Positions 7,496 to 15,960 of a stretch of 64,000 bases of DNA are shown in pieces. Each line of letters starts with the position of its first letter. The stretch's first letter is position 1. The stretch covers positions 1-64,000 of the forward strand of contig NZ_ATKM01000012.1 in the NCBI RefSeq assembly GCF_000418555.1, given 5' to 3'. The translations under genes and the position numbers were made by a program. The notes under the pieces were generated by a model that was given only the letters and a program-made list of their open reading frames with translations, searched no databases and had not been told where the DNA came from. The DNA comes from Pseudomonas sp. P818. GTDB taxonomy: Bacteria; Pseudomonadota; Gammaproteobacteria; Pseudomonadales; Pseudomonadaceae.

Positions 7496-7534
7496 CCTTC
7501 AACGAAGAAGGCTGCACTTCCCGATAGAACGGGA
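7496..7534 (+). promoter_or_regulatory. ANTAR (NasT-type) two-hairpin RNA leader upstream of nirB
   Basis: Hairpin 1: CCTTC (7496-7500), six-base loop AACGAA, GAAGG (7507-7511). Hairpin 2: TCCCG (7519-7523), six-base loop ATAGAA, CGGGA (7530-7534). Both loops have A at position 1 and G at position 4, the ANTAR recognition signature. The spacing is tight (7 bases) and a strong intrinsic terminator follows 7 bases later. Unlike the nasA leader, hairpin 2 does not overlap the terminator stem. Confidence 0.88.
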
Positions 7535-7541
7535 CCTGGAC

Positions 7542-7587
7542 AAAGGCGTCCTCGCTAGGTGACTAGCGGGACGCCTTTTTTGTTTTT
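7542..7587 (+). terminator. Leader intrinsic terminator upstream of nirB
   Basis: A near-perfect 16-base-pair stem (7542-7558 with 7563-7578, one bulged T at 7552, tetraloop GTGA) followed by T6-G-T5. It lies 60 bases before the nirB start, downstream of a sigma-54 promoter and two ANTAR hairpins, so it should act as the switchable attenuator of the whole nirB-nirD-nasC-cobA unit. Confidence 0.92.
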
Positions 7588-7648
7588 CTGGCCTGCCATT
7601 CATGGCGGCCACTTTTTTCCGTGATCAATGACTCAGGAGATGGCCGGC

Positions 7649-10105
7649 ATGCAAAAACTCAAGCTGGTGATGATCGGCAACGGCATGGCGGGTGTGCGCA
7701 CCCTCGAAGAGCTGCTCAGGCTCGCCCCCGATCTCTACGACATCACCGTGTTCGGCGCCGAGCCGCACCCCAACTACAACCGCATCCTGCTCTCCCCGGT
7801 GCTGGCCGGCGAGCAAACCTTCGAGGAGATCGTGCTCAACGATCTCAACTGGTACGCCGATAACGGCATCAAACTGCTGCTCGGGCGCAAGGTGGTCAAG
7901 ATCGACCGCAAGAAGCGCCTGGTGATCGCCGACGACGGCAGCGAGGCCGAGTACGACCGCCTGCTGATCGCCACCGGTTCCAACCCCTTCATCCTGCCGA
8001 TTCCGGGCAAGGACCTGCAGGGCGTGATCGGCTACCGCGATATCGCCGACACCCAGATGATGATGGACACCGCCAAGACTCATAAGCACGCGGTGGTCAT
8101 CGGTGGCGGCCTGCTCGGCCTGGAGGCGGCCAACGGCCTCAAGCTGCGCGGCATGGACGTCACCGTGGTGCATATCGGCGACTGGCTGCTGGAACGCCAG
8201 CTGGATCGCACCGCTGGCGAGCTGCTGCAGAAGTCCCTGGAAGACCGTGGCCTGAAGTTCCTCCTGCCCAAGCACACCGCCGAACTGCTGGACAACGGCG
8301 AAGGCCGTGTCTGCGCGGTGAAATTCAAGGACGGCGAGGTGATTCCCGCCGACCTGGTGGTGATGGCCGCCGGTATCCGCCCCAACACCGAACTGGCCGA
8401 GAGCGCCGGCATCGCCTGCAACCGCGGCATTCTGGTCAACGACACCATGCAGACCTTCGACCCGCGCGTTTACGCCATCGGCGAATGCGCCAGCCACCGC
8501 GGCATCGCCTACGGTCTGGTGGCGCCGCTGTTCGAGCAGGCCAAGGTCTGCGCCAACCACCTGGCCCAGCTCGGTTTCTCCCGCTACCAGGGCTCGGTGA
8601 CCTCGACCAAGCTCAAGGTCACCGGTATCGACCTGTTCTCCGCCGGCGAATTCATGGGCGGTGAAGGCACCGAGACCATCACCCTCTCCGACCCCATCGG
8701 CGGCGTGTACAAGAAGCTGGTGATCAAGGATGACGTGCTGGTCGGCGCCTGCCTGTACGGCGACACCGCCGACGGCGGCTGGTACTTCCGCCAGATCCGC
8801 GAGAGCCACAACGTCAGCGAGATCCGCGACCACCTGATGTTCGGCGAAGGCGCCATCGGCGATGTCGGCCACCAGGGCGCCGACAAGACCGCCAACATGC
8901 CCGACAGCATGGAAGTGTGCGGCTGCAACGGCGTGTGCAAAGGCACCATCGTCAAGGCCATCCAGGAGAACGGGCTGTTCTCGGTCGACGAGGTCAAGAA
9001 GCACACCAAGGCAGCCAGCTCCTGCGGCTCCTGCGCCGGCCTGGTCGAGCAGATCCTGATCAGCACCGTCGGCGGCGCCGCCGACGTCAAGCCCAAGAGC
9101 GAGAAGGCCATCTGCGGCTGCTCCGACCTCAACCACGGGCAGATTCGCAAGGCCATCCGCGAGCAGCACCTGACGTCCATGGCGCAGACCATGGAGTTCC
9201 TCAACTGGAGCACGCCCAACGGCTGCGCCACCTGCCGCCCGGCGCTGAACTACTACCTGATCTCCACCTGGCCGGGCGAGGCCAAGGACGACCCGCAGTC
9301 GCGCCTGATCAACGAACGCGCCCACGCCAATATCCAGAAGGACGGCACCTACTCGGTGGTGCCGCGCATGTGGGGCGGCGTGACCAACCCGTCCGAGCTG
9401 CGCCGCATCGCCGACGTCGCCGACAAGTACAACGTGCCCATGCTCAAGGTCACCGGCGGCCAGCGCATCGACCTGCTGGGTATCAAGAAGGACGATCTGC
9501 CAGCCGTGTGGAAGGACTTGGACATGCCCTCAGGCCATGCCTATGGCAAGTCCATCCGCACCGTGAAGACCTGTGTCGGCAGCGAGTTCTGCCGCTTCGG
9601 CACGCAGAACTCCACCCAGCTGGGCATCGACCTGGAGCACGACCTGTTCAACATGTGGTCGCCGCACAAGGTCAAGCTGGCGGTCTCCGGCTGCCCGCGC
9701 AACTGCGCCGAGGCCGGCATCAAGGACGTCGGCATCATCGGCGTGGACTCCGGTTTCGAGATGTACATCGGCGGCAACGGCGGGATCAAGACCGAGGTGG
9801 CCGAGTTCTTCGTCAAGGTGAAGACCGCCGAGGAAGTGCGCGAATACAACGCCGCCTTCCTCCAGCTGTACCGCGAGGAGGCCTTCTACCTCGAGCGCAC
9901 CGTGCACTACATGCAGCGCGTCGGCATGGAGCACATCAAGAAGGCGGTGCTGGAAGACGAAGCCAACCGCAAGGCCCTGGCCGCGCGCCTGCACTATGCC
10001 CTGTCGTTCGAGCAGGACCCGTGGAAGGAGCGCATCGAGACGCCGCAACTGAAGAAAGAGTTCGACACCATCAAGGTGGTGCAAATCGAGGAGGCCACCG
10101 TATGA
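7649..10105 (+). CDS. nirB: Assimilatory nitrite reductase [NAD(P)H], large subunit
   Basis: An 818-residue siroheme enzyme that reduces nitrite to ammonium in the cytoplasm with six electrons from NAD(P)H. Order: FAD/NAD(P)-binding Rossmann domains (residues 1 to about 290, 'IGNGMAGVRTLEELL', 'VIGGGLLGLEAANGL'), two BFD-like [2Fe-2S] segments with CxC/CxxC pairs (about 420-535), then the sulfite/nitrite reductase half domains. The [4Fe-4S]-siroheme ligands are Cys642 and Cys648 ('TCVGSEFC') and Cys682 and Cys686 ('SGCPRNC'). I chose the ATG at 7649 because AGGAG lies 10 bases upstream; ATGs at 7628 and 7640 are alternatives. It overlaps nirD by ATGA. Confidence 0.96.
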   Translation: MQKLKLVMIGNGMAGVRTLEELLRLAPDLYDITVFGAEPHPNYNRILLSPVLAGEQTFEEIVLNDLNWYADNGIKLLLGRKVVKIDRKKRLVIADDGSEAEYDRLLIATGSNPFILPIPGKDLQGVIGYRDIADTQMMMDTAKTHKHAVVIGGGLLGLEAANGLKLRGMDVTVVHIGDWLLERQLDRTAGELLQKSLEDRGLKFLLPKHTAELLDNGEGRVCAVKFKDGEVIPADLVVMAAGIRPNTELAESAGIACNRGILVNDTMQTFDPRVYAIGECASHRGIAYGLVAPLFEQAKVCANHLAQLGFSRYQGSVTSTKLKVTGIDLFSAGEFMGGEGTETITLSDPIGGVYKKLVIKDDVLVGACLYGDTADGGWYFRQIRESHNVSEIRDHLMFGEGAIGDVGHQGADKTANMPDSMEVCGCNGVCKGTIVKAIQENGLFSVDEVKKHTKAASSCGSCAGLVEQILISTVGGAADVKPKSEKAICGCSDLNHGQIRKAIREQHLTSMAQTMEFLNWSTPNGCATCRPALNYYLISTWPGEAKDDPQSRLINERAHANIQKDGTYSVVPRMWGGVTNPSELRRIADVADKYNVPMLKVTGGQRIDLLGIKKDDLPAVWKDLDMPSGHAYGKSIRTVKTCVGSEFCRFGTQNSTQLGIDLEHDLFNMWSPHKVKLAVSGCPRNCAEAGIKDVGIIGVDSGFEMYIGGNGGIKTEVAEFFVKVKTAEEVREYNAAFLQLYREEAFYLERTVHYMQRVGMEHIKKAVLEDEANRKALAARLHYALSFEQDPWKERIETPQLKKEFDTIKVVQIEEATV

Positions 10106-10419
10106 ACTGGCTGGATATCTGCGCCCTGGACGACATCAACGTGCTCGGCTCGCGCATCGTCAGCGGTCCCAAGGGCGATATCGCCATCTTCCGTACCGCG
10201 GCCGACGAGGTCTTCGCCCTCGACGACCGCTGCCCGCATAAGGGCGGCCCGCTGTCCCAGGGCTTGATCTACGGCAAGCGCGTGGCCTGCCCGCTGCACA
10301 ACTGGCAGATCGAGCTGGAGTCCGGCGAGGCCGTGGCGCCGGATGTGGGCTGCGCTCACCGGCACCATGCCCGGGTCGAGAACGGCCGCGTGTTGCTGGC
10401 ATTCGTGCAACGCAACTAG
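10102..10419 (+). CDS. nirD: Nitrite reductase small subunit, Rieske-type
   Basis: A 105-residue Rieske-fold protein that pairs with the large subunit. Two ligand boxes are intact: 'CPHKGG' and 'CPLHNW'; NirD proteins of some bacteria lack them, so this one can probably bind a [2Fe-2S] cluster. It starts inside the end of nirB (ATGA overlap), indicating translational coupling. A 15-base-pair palindromic repeat separates it from the nitrate reductase gene. Confidence 0.95.
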   Translation: MNWLDICALDDINVLGSRIVSGPKGDIAIFRTAADEVFALDDRCPHKGGPLSQGLIYGKRVACPLHNWQIELESGEAVAPDVGCAHRHHARVENGRVLLAFVQRN

Positions 10420-10428
10420 CCGCCTCGT

Positions 10429-10471
10429 GGGAGGGGCTTCAGCGGCGACGGTCGCGGCTGAAGCCCCTCCC
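10429..10471. repeat. Intergenic palindrome between nirD and nasC
   Basis: Perfect 15-base arms (GGGAGGGGCTTCAGC at 10429-10443 and its complement at 10457-10471) around a 13-base GC-rich loop, with no T tract. It resembles the REP-type palindromes common between Pseudomonas genes and could stabilise or punctuate the operon transcript. Confidence 0.7.
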
Positions 10472-10505
10472 GCCAGAACTTCCCCGCGCCTCAGGAGCTC
10501 CGAAC

Positions 10506-13223
10506 ATGGCCAGCCCCACTCAAGTCACCGCTTCCACCTGCTGCTACTGCGGCGTGGGCTGCGGCGTGCTGATCGAGCACGACGGCGAGAAGATTCTCGG
10601 CGTCGCCGGCGACCCCAGCCACCCGGCCAACTTCGGCAAACTGTGCAGCAAGGGCTCGACCCTGCACCTGACCGGCGATCTCGACGCCCGCGCCCTCCAT
10701 CCCGAGCTGCGTCTGGGCAAGGGCCTGGCCCGTTCGCGCACCGACTGGGACAGCGCCCTGGATCACGCCGCGGCGGTGTTCGCCGAGACCATCCGCGAGC
10801 ACGGCCCCGACAGCGTCGCCTTCTATATCTCCGGCCAGTTGCTGACCGAGGACTACTACGCCTTCAACAAGCTGGCCAGAGCATTGGTGGGAACCAACAA
10901 TATCGACAGCAATTCGCGCCTGTGCATGAGCTCGGCGGTAGTCGGCTACAAGCGCAGCCTCGGCGCCGACGCCCCACCCTGCAATTACGAGGACATCGAG
11001 CAGAGCGACTGCCTGCTGATCGCAGGCTCCAACATGGCTTACGCCCACCCGGTACTGTTCCGCCGCCTGGAAGAAGCCAAGGCGCGCCGTCCGGAGATGC
11101 AGATCATCGTCGTCGATCCGCGGCGCACCGACACCTGCGAGTTGGCCGACCTGCACCTGGCGATCCTGCCCGGCACCGATGTGGCGCTATTCCACGGCAT
11201 CCTGCATATCCTGCTATGGGAGGGCTGGATCGACCGCGCCTATATCGACGCCCACACAGAAGGCTTCGATGCACTGAAGAAGCTGGTGCGCGACTACAGC
11301 CCGGCGGTCACCGCCGACCTTTGCGGCATCAGCCTGGACGATCTGCAGCGCTGCGCCGAACTGATCGGCAAGGCGCCCTCCTTCCTCTCGCTCTGGTGCA
11401 TGGGGCTCAACCAGTCCTCGTCCGGCAGCGCCAAGAACAGCGCGCTGATCAACCTGCACCTGGCCACCGGGCAGATCGGCAGGCCCGGCGCCGGCCCCTT
11501 CTCCCTGACCGGCCAGCCCAATGCCATGGGTGGCCGCGAGACCGGCAGCCTGAGCAACCTGCTGCCGGGTCACCGCGAGGCCGGCAACGCCAAACACCGC
11601 GCCGAAGTCGCTGCCTACTGGGGCGTCGATGCCCTGCCGGAGACGCCCGGTCTGTCCGCCATCGAACTGTTCGATGCGGTGCACGACGGCCGCATCAAGG
11701 CGCTGTGGATCGCCTGCACCAACCCGGCGCAGTCCCTGCCGAACCAGAACAAGGTGCACGAGGCCCTGGCCGCCTGCCCCTTCGTCGTGGTGCAGGAAGC
11801 CTTCTTCACCACCGAGACCTGCCGCTACGCCGACCTGCTTCTGCCCGCCGCCAGCTGGGGCGAGAAGGAAGGCACGGTGACCAACTCCGAGCGCCGCGTC
11901 AGCCATGTGCGCCGCGCCGTGCCAGCGCCCTTCGATGCGCGGCCCGATTGGTCGATCACCTGCGACTTCGCCCGTCGCCTGGAAGCTTTGCTCCGCCCCG
12001 GCCTGCCCAGCCTGTTCGACTTCACCAGCGCCGAGGCGCTGTTCGAGGAATACAAGTACCTGACCGCCGAGCGCGATCTCGACCTCTCGGGGCTGAGCTA
12101 CGCGCTGCTCGATGACCAAGGTCCCCAGCAATGGCCGTTTGCGCCGGGCGCACGGCAGGGCACCGCACGGCTCTATGCCGACGGCCGCTTCCCCACCGCC
12201 AGCGGGCTTGCGCAGTTCCATGCCGACCCGTACCGCGCGCCGAAGGAAAAGCGCGAGGCGCGGTATTCGCTCACCCTCAATACCGGCCGCCTACGCGACC
12301 AGTGGCACGGCATGAGCCGCACCGGTACCGCGGCGCGCCTGTTCGGCCATGTCGAGGCCGCCGTGCTCGGTCTGCATCCGGACGAGTTGCGTCGCCGCCG
12401 TCTGCAGGACGGCAATCTGGTCAGGTTGCGCAGCCGCCGCGGCAGCCTGATCCTGCCGGTGCAGGCGGACGAGTCGGTGCGCCCAGGCCAGGCCTGGCTG
12501 CCGATGCACTGGGGCGACCGCTTCCTCAAGGGCCTGGGCACCAACGTGCTGACCCAGCCGGCCTTCGACCCGCTGTCCAAGCAGCCGGAGCTCAAGCATG
12601 CCGGCGTCGAGGTGGACAAGGTCGAGCTGCCCTGGCAGCTGTTCGCCCTGGTCGAGGGCGAAGTGCAGAGCCGCTTCGAGGCCCTGCGTCCGCTGTTCGA
12701 GGAGTTTGCCTACGCCAGCCTCACCCCCACCGGCCGCGAGCGCCCCGCCCTGCTGATCCGCGCCGCCAGCGCCGTGGCGCCGCAACCCGAGCTGCTGGCA
12801 CAGATCGACCGCCTGTTGCGCCTGAACCAGGGCCCGGTGCTGGCCTACGACGACCCGCGCCGCGCGGTGGGCAAGCGCGTACGTATCGAGGACGGCCGCA
12901 TCGTCAGTATCCGCCTGGCCGGCGAAACCGCCGCCAGCGAATGGCTCAGAAGCCTGTGGCTGGACGGCCAGGCCGATGCCGACCTGCGCCGCTGGCTGCT
13001 CGCCCCGGTCTCCGCGCCGCCGGGCAACGCCAGTGCCACCACCCGTGGCAAGACCCTGTGCAACTGCCTGAACGTCAGCGAAAGCGCGGTGTGCGCCGGC
13101 ATCGAGCGCGGCCTGGATCTGAACGGCCTCAAGCAGGAACTCAAATGCGGCACCAGTTGCGGCTCCTGCGTTCCCGAAATCAAACGACTGCTGGCGCAAC
13201 AGCCCACTGCAGTGAACGCATGA
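10506..13223 (+). CDS. nasC: Assimilatory nitrate reductase catalytic subunit (molybdopterin, [4Fe-4S], BFD-like [2Fe-2S])
   Basis: A 905-residue cytoplasmic enzyme reducing nitrate to nitrite. The N-terminal [4Fe-4S] ligands are Cys12, Cys15, Cys19 and the Cys of 'GKLCSKGS' near residue 47. Bis-MGD molybdopterin domains follow ('SRLCMSSAVVGYKRSLG', 'GQPNAMGGRETG'), with the molybdopterin dinucleotide-binding domain near residues 580-700. The last 60 residues form a BFD-like [2Fe-2S] domain ('CNCLNVSESAVCAGI', 'CGTSCGSCVPEIKR'), so electrons probably arrive at the C-terminus. There is no separate reductase gene nearby. The symbol follows Pseudomonas usage; it is nasA in Klebsiella. Confidence 0.95.
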   Translation: MASPTQVTASTCCYCGVGCGVLIEHDGEKILGVAGDPSHPANFGKLCSKGSTLHLTGDLDARALHPELRLGKGLARSRTDWDSALDHAAAVFAETIREHGPDSVAFYISGQLLTEDYYAFNKLARALVGTNNIDSNSRLCMSSAVVGYKRSLGADAPPCNYEDIEQSDCLLIAGSNMAYAHPVLFRRLEEAKARRPEMQIIVVDPRRTDTCELADLHLAILPGTDVALFHGILHILLWEGWIDRAYIDAHTEGFDALKKLVRDYSPAVTADLCGISLDDLQRCAELIGKAPSFLSLWCMGLNQSSSGSAKNSALINLHLATGQIGRPGAGPFSLTGQPNAMGGRETGSLSNLLPGHREAGNAKHRAEVAAYWGVDALPETPGLSAIELFDAVHDGRIKALWIACTNPAQSLPNQNKVHEALAACPFVVVQEAFFTTETCRYADLLLPAASWGEKEGTVTNSERRVSHVRRAVPAPFDARPDWSITCDFARRLEALLRPGLPSLFDFTSAEALFEEYKYLTAERDLDLSGLSYALLDDQGPQQWPFAPGARQGTARLYADGRFPTASGLAQFHADPYRAPKEKREARYSLTLNTGRLRDQWHGMSRTGTAARLFGHVEAAVLGLHPDELRRRRLQDGNLVRLRSRRGSLILPVQADESVRPGQAWLPMHWGDRFLKGLGTNVLTQPAFDPLSKQPELKHAGVEVDKVELPWQLFALVEGEVQSRFEALRPLFEEFAYASLTPTGRERPALLIRAASAVAPQPELLAQIDRLLRLNQGPVLAYDDPRRAVGKRVRIEDGRIVSIRLAGETAASEWLRSLWLDGQADADLRRWLLAPVSAPPGNASATTRGKTLCNCLNVSESAVCAGIERGLDLNGLKQELKCGTSCGSCVPEIKRLLAQQPTAVNA

Positions 13224-13232
13224 ATTGATCGC

Positions 13233-13251
13233 ACCCACGCTCTGCGTGGGT
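13233..13251. repeat. Short intergenic palindrome after nasC
   Basis: ACCCACGC-TCT-GCGTGGGT, a compact hairpin of the kind scattered in Pseudomonas intergenic regions. No T tract follows, so termination is uncertain and cobA may still be co-transcribed. Confidence 0.6.
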
Positions 13252-13349
13252 ACGAAGCATGAGACACAGAGTGTTCCCGAATCCGCTCCATGCCGGAGCG
13301 CGGGAACCAGCGGCAAACGCCGGCACGTGACACGAGAGAGGTGGTGAAC

Positions 13350-14093
13350 ATGAGTGCAAAAGTGTGGCTGGTGGGCGCTGGCCCTGGTGACCCCGAGCTA
13401 CTGACGCTCAAGGCGGTCAAGGCGTTGAACCAGGCCGAAGTGGTGATGATCGACGATCTGGTCAACCCGGCCGTGCTCGAGCACTGCCCGGGCGCGCGTA
13501 TCGTCTCGGTGGGCAAACGCGGCGGCTGCCGCTCCACTCCGCAGGCTTTTATCCATCGCCTGATGCTGCGCTATGCGCGCCAGGGCAAGTGCGTGGTGCG
13601 CCTGAAAGGCGGCGACCCGTGCATCTTCGGCCGCGGCAGCGAAGAGGCTGATTGGCTCAACGCTCATGGCGTAGAAGTGGAGCTGGTCAACGGCATCACT
13701 GCCGGCCTGGCCGGTGCCACCAACTGCGGCATTCCCCTGACCCTGCGCGGTGTCGCCCGCGGCGTAACTCTGGTCACCGCCCATACCCAGGACGACAGCT
13801 CGCTGAACTGGCAGGCTCTGGCGCAGAGCGGTACGACGCTGGTGGTGTATATGGGCGTGGCCAAGCTGGTCGACATCCAGGCTGGCCTGCTCGCTGGCGG
13901 TATGAGCGACGAGATGCCGGTGGCGATGATCGAGAATGCCTCGCTGCCCGAGCAACGCGAATGCCGCAGCAACCTCGCTCGCATGCAGGACGATGCCGCA
14001 GCATTCGCTCTGAAGAGCCCGGCCATTCTGGTGATCGGCGAAGTCGCCCGCGCCTGCGGCGAGATCGGCATGCCGCAACTTCTGCACGCCTGA
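13350..14093 (+). CDS. cobA: Uroporphyrinogen-III C-methyltransferase (SUMT)
   Basis: A 247-residue SAM-dependent enzyme that methylates uroporphyrinogen III at C2 and C7 to precorrin-2, the precursor of siroheme (needed by NirB) and of cobalamin. Motifs: 'VWLVGAGPGDPELLTLKA' at the N-terminus, 'VRLKGGDPCIFGRGSEE' in the middle and 'GITAGLAGATNCGIPLTLR', all diagnostic of SUMT. It has the catalytic domain only, without the CysG dehydrogenase/chelatase part. The ATG at 13350 follows GAGAGAGGTGG; an in-frame start at 13290 lacks such a site. Last gene of the nitrite/nitrate reductase group. Confidence 0.95.
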   Translation: MSAKVWLVGAGPGDPELLTLKAVKALNQAEVVMIDDLVNPAVLEHCPGARIVSVGKRGGCRSTPQAFIHRLMLRYARQGKCVVRLKGGDPCIFGRGSEEADWLNAHGVEVELVNGITAGLAGATNCGIPLTLRGVARGVTLVTAHTQDDSSLNWQALAQSGTTLVVYMGVAKLVDIQAGLLAGGMSDEMPVAMIENASLPEQRECRSNLARMQDDAAAFALKSPAILVIGEVARACGEIGMPQLLHA

Positions 14094-14115
14094 GCAATCC
14101 AGGTTCTGCTTGCCT

Positions 14116-14141
14116 GCCCGCCGTCTCATGGCGGGCTTTTT
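14116..14141 (+). terminator. Intrinsic terminator after cobA
   Basis: GCCCGCC (14116-14122) pairs with GGCGGGC (14130-14136), followed by five T residues. It ends the nitrate assimilation operon and faces the oprF terminator. Confidence 0.85.
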
Positions 14142-14153
14142 ATCCTGGAAAAG

Positions 14154-14177
14154 AAAAACCCGGCCGAGGCCGGGTTT
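14154..14177 (-). terminator. Intrinsic terminator of oprF
   Basis: AAACCCGGCC (14156-14165) pairs with its complement at 14168-14177. On the minus strand the stem is followed by a U tract (A14154-14158 on the plus strand). It lies 22 bases past the oprF stop codon. Confidence 0.88.
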
Positions 14178-14198
14178 CTCCTTACAGCACCAGAAGCA

Positions 14199-15179
14199 TT
14201 ACTGCTTGATCTGGGCTTCTACTTCGGCTTCAACGCGACGGTTGATGGCGCGGCCAGAGTCGGTGGCGTTGTCGGCAACCGGGCGAGTTTCGCCGTAGCC
14301 AACAGCGTTCACGCGGCTGCCGTCTACACCGTACTGGTTGACCAGCACGTTACGTACGGCGTTGGCACGACGCTCGGACAGACCCTGGTTGTAAGCGTCA
14401 GAACCGACGGAGTCAGTGTGACCTTCAACGGTGGTGGTGGTCTGCGGATACTGGTTCATGAAGTCAGCCAGGTTCTTGATGTCACCGTAGCTTTCTTCTT
14501 TCACGCGGTCCTTGTCGAAGTCGAACTTGACGTCCAGCTCAACGCGAACGGTTTCCAGAGCCGGCTCCGGAGCAGGCTCAGGCATCGGCTCGGGAGCAGC
14601 GGCTACGACCGGAGCCGGAGCAGGCTTGCTGCCGCCACCGAAGTTCAGACCGACACCCACGCCGGCTTGCCACTCGGTGTCGCCCTGGTCGATGTTGTAC
14701 AGAGCGTCGACGCCGGCACGGGCGTAGAACATCTCGGTGAAGTAGTACTTGGCGCCAGCGCCAGCGATAGCCAGGGTGGAGTGGTTACGACCACCGCTGT
14801 TGGCGTCGCCGATGCTCTGATGGCCGAAACCGGCAGAGACGTACGGACGCAGACCAACACCCGGCTGACCGAAGTGGTAGATGGCCTTCAGGTCGGTCAG
14901 GTTGCCCTTGATGTTCTTGCTGCCTTGCGAACCTTCGCCGCGCAGGTCATGGTATTCGCCGTAGGACAGCGCCAGCTCGACGTCGTCAGTCAGGTAGTAG
15001 CCGATGCTGCCACCGAACAGGTTGCCTTCATCGTGAGCGAAATCACGCTGAGAGTCAGTGAAGTAGCGATTGACGAAGCCCTCCACCTCGACAGCGCCTT
15101 GGCCTTGCGCCAGCGCGCCGAAGGAGGTTGCGGCAACAAGAGAGCCAATGACTACGCCCAAGGTGTTTTTTACTTTCAT
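14199..15179 (-). CDS. oprF: Major outer membrane porin OprF
   Basis: A 326-residue outer-membrane protein giving non-specific diffusion and anchoring the envelope to peptidoglycan. A Sec signal peptide ends at 'FGALAQG'. An eight-strand beta-barrel (to about residue 175) is followed by a Pro/Ala/Glu-rich hinge with repeated 'PAPAPVVAAAPEPMPEPAPEPA' character, then an OmpA-type peptidoglycan-binding domain ('TVEGHTDSVGSDAYNQGLSERRA', 'NAVGYGETRPVADN'). The two Cys pairs of the aeruginosa protein are absent from this hinge. A GGGGATT site precedes the ATG. sigX lies directly upstream on the same strand, the conserved Pseudomonas arrangement. Confidence 0.98.
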   Translation of the reverse strand: MKVKNTLGVVIGSLVAATSFGALAQGQGAVEVEGFVNRYFTDSQRDFAHDEGNLFGGSIGYYLTDDVELALSYGEYHDLRGEGSQGSKNIKGNLTDLKAIYHFGQPGVGLRPYVSAGFGHQSIGDANSGGRNHSTLAIAGAGAKYYFTEMFYARAGVDALYNIDQGDTEWQAGVGVGLNFGGGSKPAPAPVVAAAPEPMPEPAPEPALETVRVELDVKFDFDKDRVKEESYGDIKNLADFMNQYPQTTTTVEGHTDSVGSDAYNQGLSERRANAVRNVLVNQYGVDGSRVNAVGYGETRPVADNATDSGRAINRRVEAEVEAQIKQ

Positions 15180-15287
15180 CCGTTAAATCCCCATCTTGGT
15201 GGTTAATAAGTCGCCGTTAACTTCAGTCGGCAACTTGGCGGCGATTTTATCAGGTTTCGCCACTCCCTTAGTGGTCGGGAAGCTGAA

Positions 15288-15878
15288 CTAAGTTTCGGAA
15301 GTTTCCGAAAATTTGTCCCGCAACCGATCCAATGCTCGCTTGTAGCGCATCTTCGTTGCGCTCAAGCCCATGTGCATGATGTCGGCAATCTCTTGAAACT
15401 CGAGTTCTGCGACAAAACGTAGCACCAGAATCTCGCGGTCGATCGGGTTGACGTGAACCAACCAGCGATCCAGACCGCCTCGCTCCTCGACTTTAGGTGT
15501 CTTCTCGTCGGAAGCTTCTTCGAGCGGATCCAGGCTCAAGGCATCGATCAGTCGGCGCTTGCGCCGTTCTTTTCGATACTGAGTAATGCATTCGTTGTAG
15601 GTGATGCTGTAGAGCCAGGTCTTGAACTTGGACTTACCCTCAAAGTTCTTGAGGCCATAAAGAACCTTGAGCATCACCTCCTGACAGACATCGTCAGCAT
15701 CCCTTTCGTTCCCCAGATAACGCGCACAAACGTTAAATAATGTTCGCTGGTAGCGTCTCATCAACTCTTCATAAGCACGAGTGATGTGAAACAGCTCGTC
15801 GTGGGCGCGCGCCACCAGCTCTTCATCGGTGAGCTCGCGGGGGTCGTAGCGCGTGGGCAGGGCTTGAGCTTTGTTCAA
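15288..15878 (-). CDS. sigX: ECF sigma factor SigX
   Basis: A 196-residue extracytoplasmic-function sigma factor. Region 2 is 'YEELMRRYQRTLFNVCARYLGNERDADDVCQEVMLKVLYGL' in character, and region 4 is the helix-turn-helix near 'FQEIADIMHMGLSATKMRYKRALDRL'. SigX drives oprF and envelope, fatty-acid and biofilm functions in Pseudomonas. There is no anti-sigma gene alongside; cmpX and crfX follow the same order as in PAO1, and CmpX is implicated in SigX signalling. Confidence 0.96.
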   Translation of the reverse strand: MNKAQALPTRYDPRELTDEELVARAHDELFHITRAYEELMRRYQRTLFNVCARYLGNERDADDVCQEVMLKVLYGLKNFEGKSKFKTWLYSITYNECITQYRKERRKRRLIDALSLDPLEEASDEKTPKVEERGGLDRWLVHVNPIDREILVLRFVAELEFQEIADIMHMGLSATKMRYKRALDRLRDKFSETSET

Positions 15879-15960
15879 AACGAGTCGGGCCGACGGTCAG
15901 GACGAAAAGTGCCCGACAGGTCACGCCTGTCGGGCAGCTGCATAAAATAACAGATTGGCG

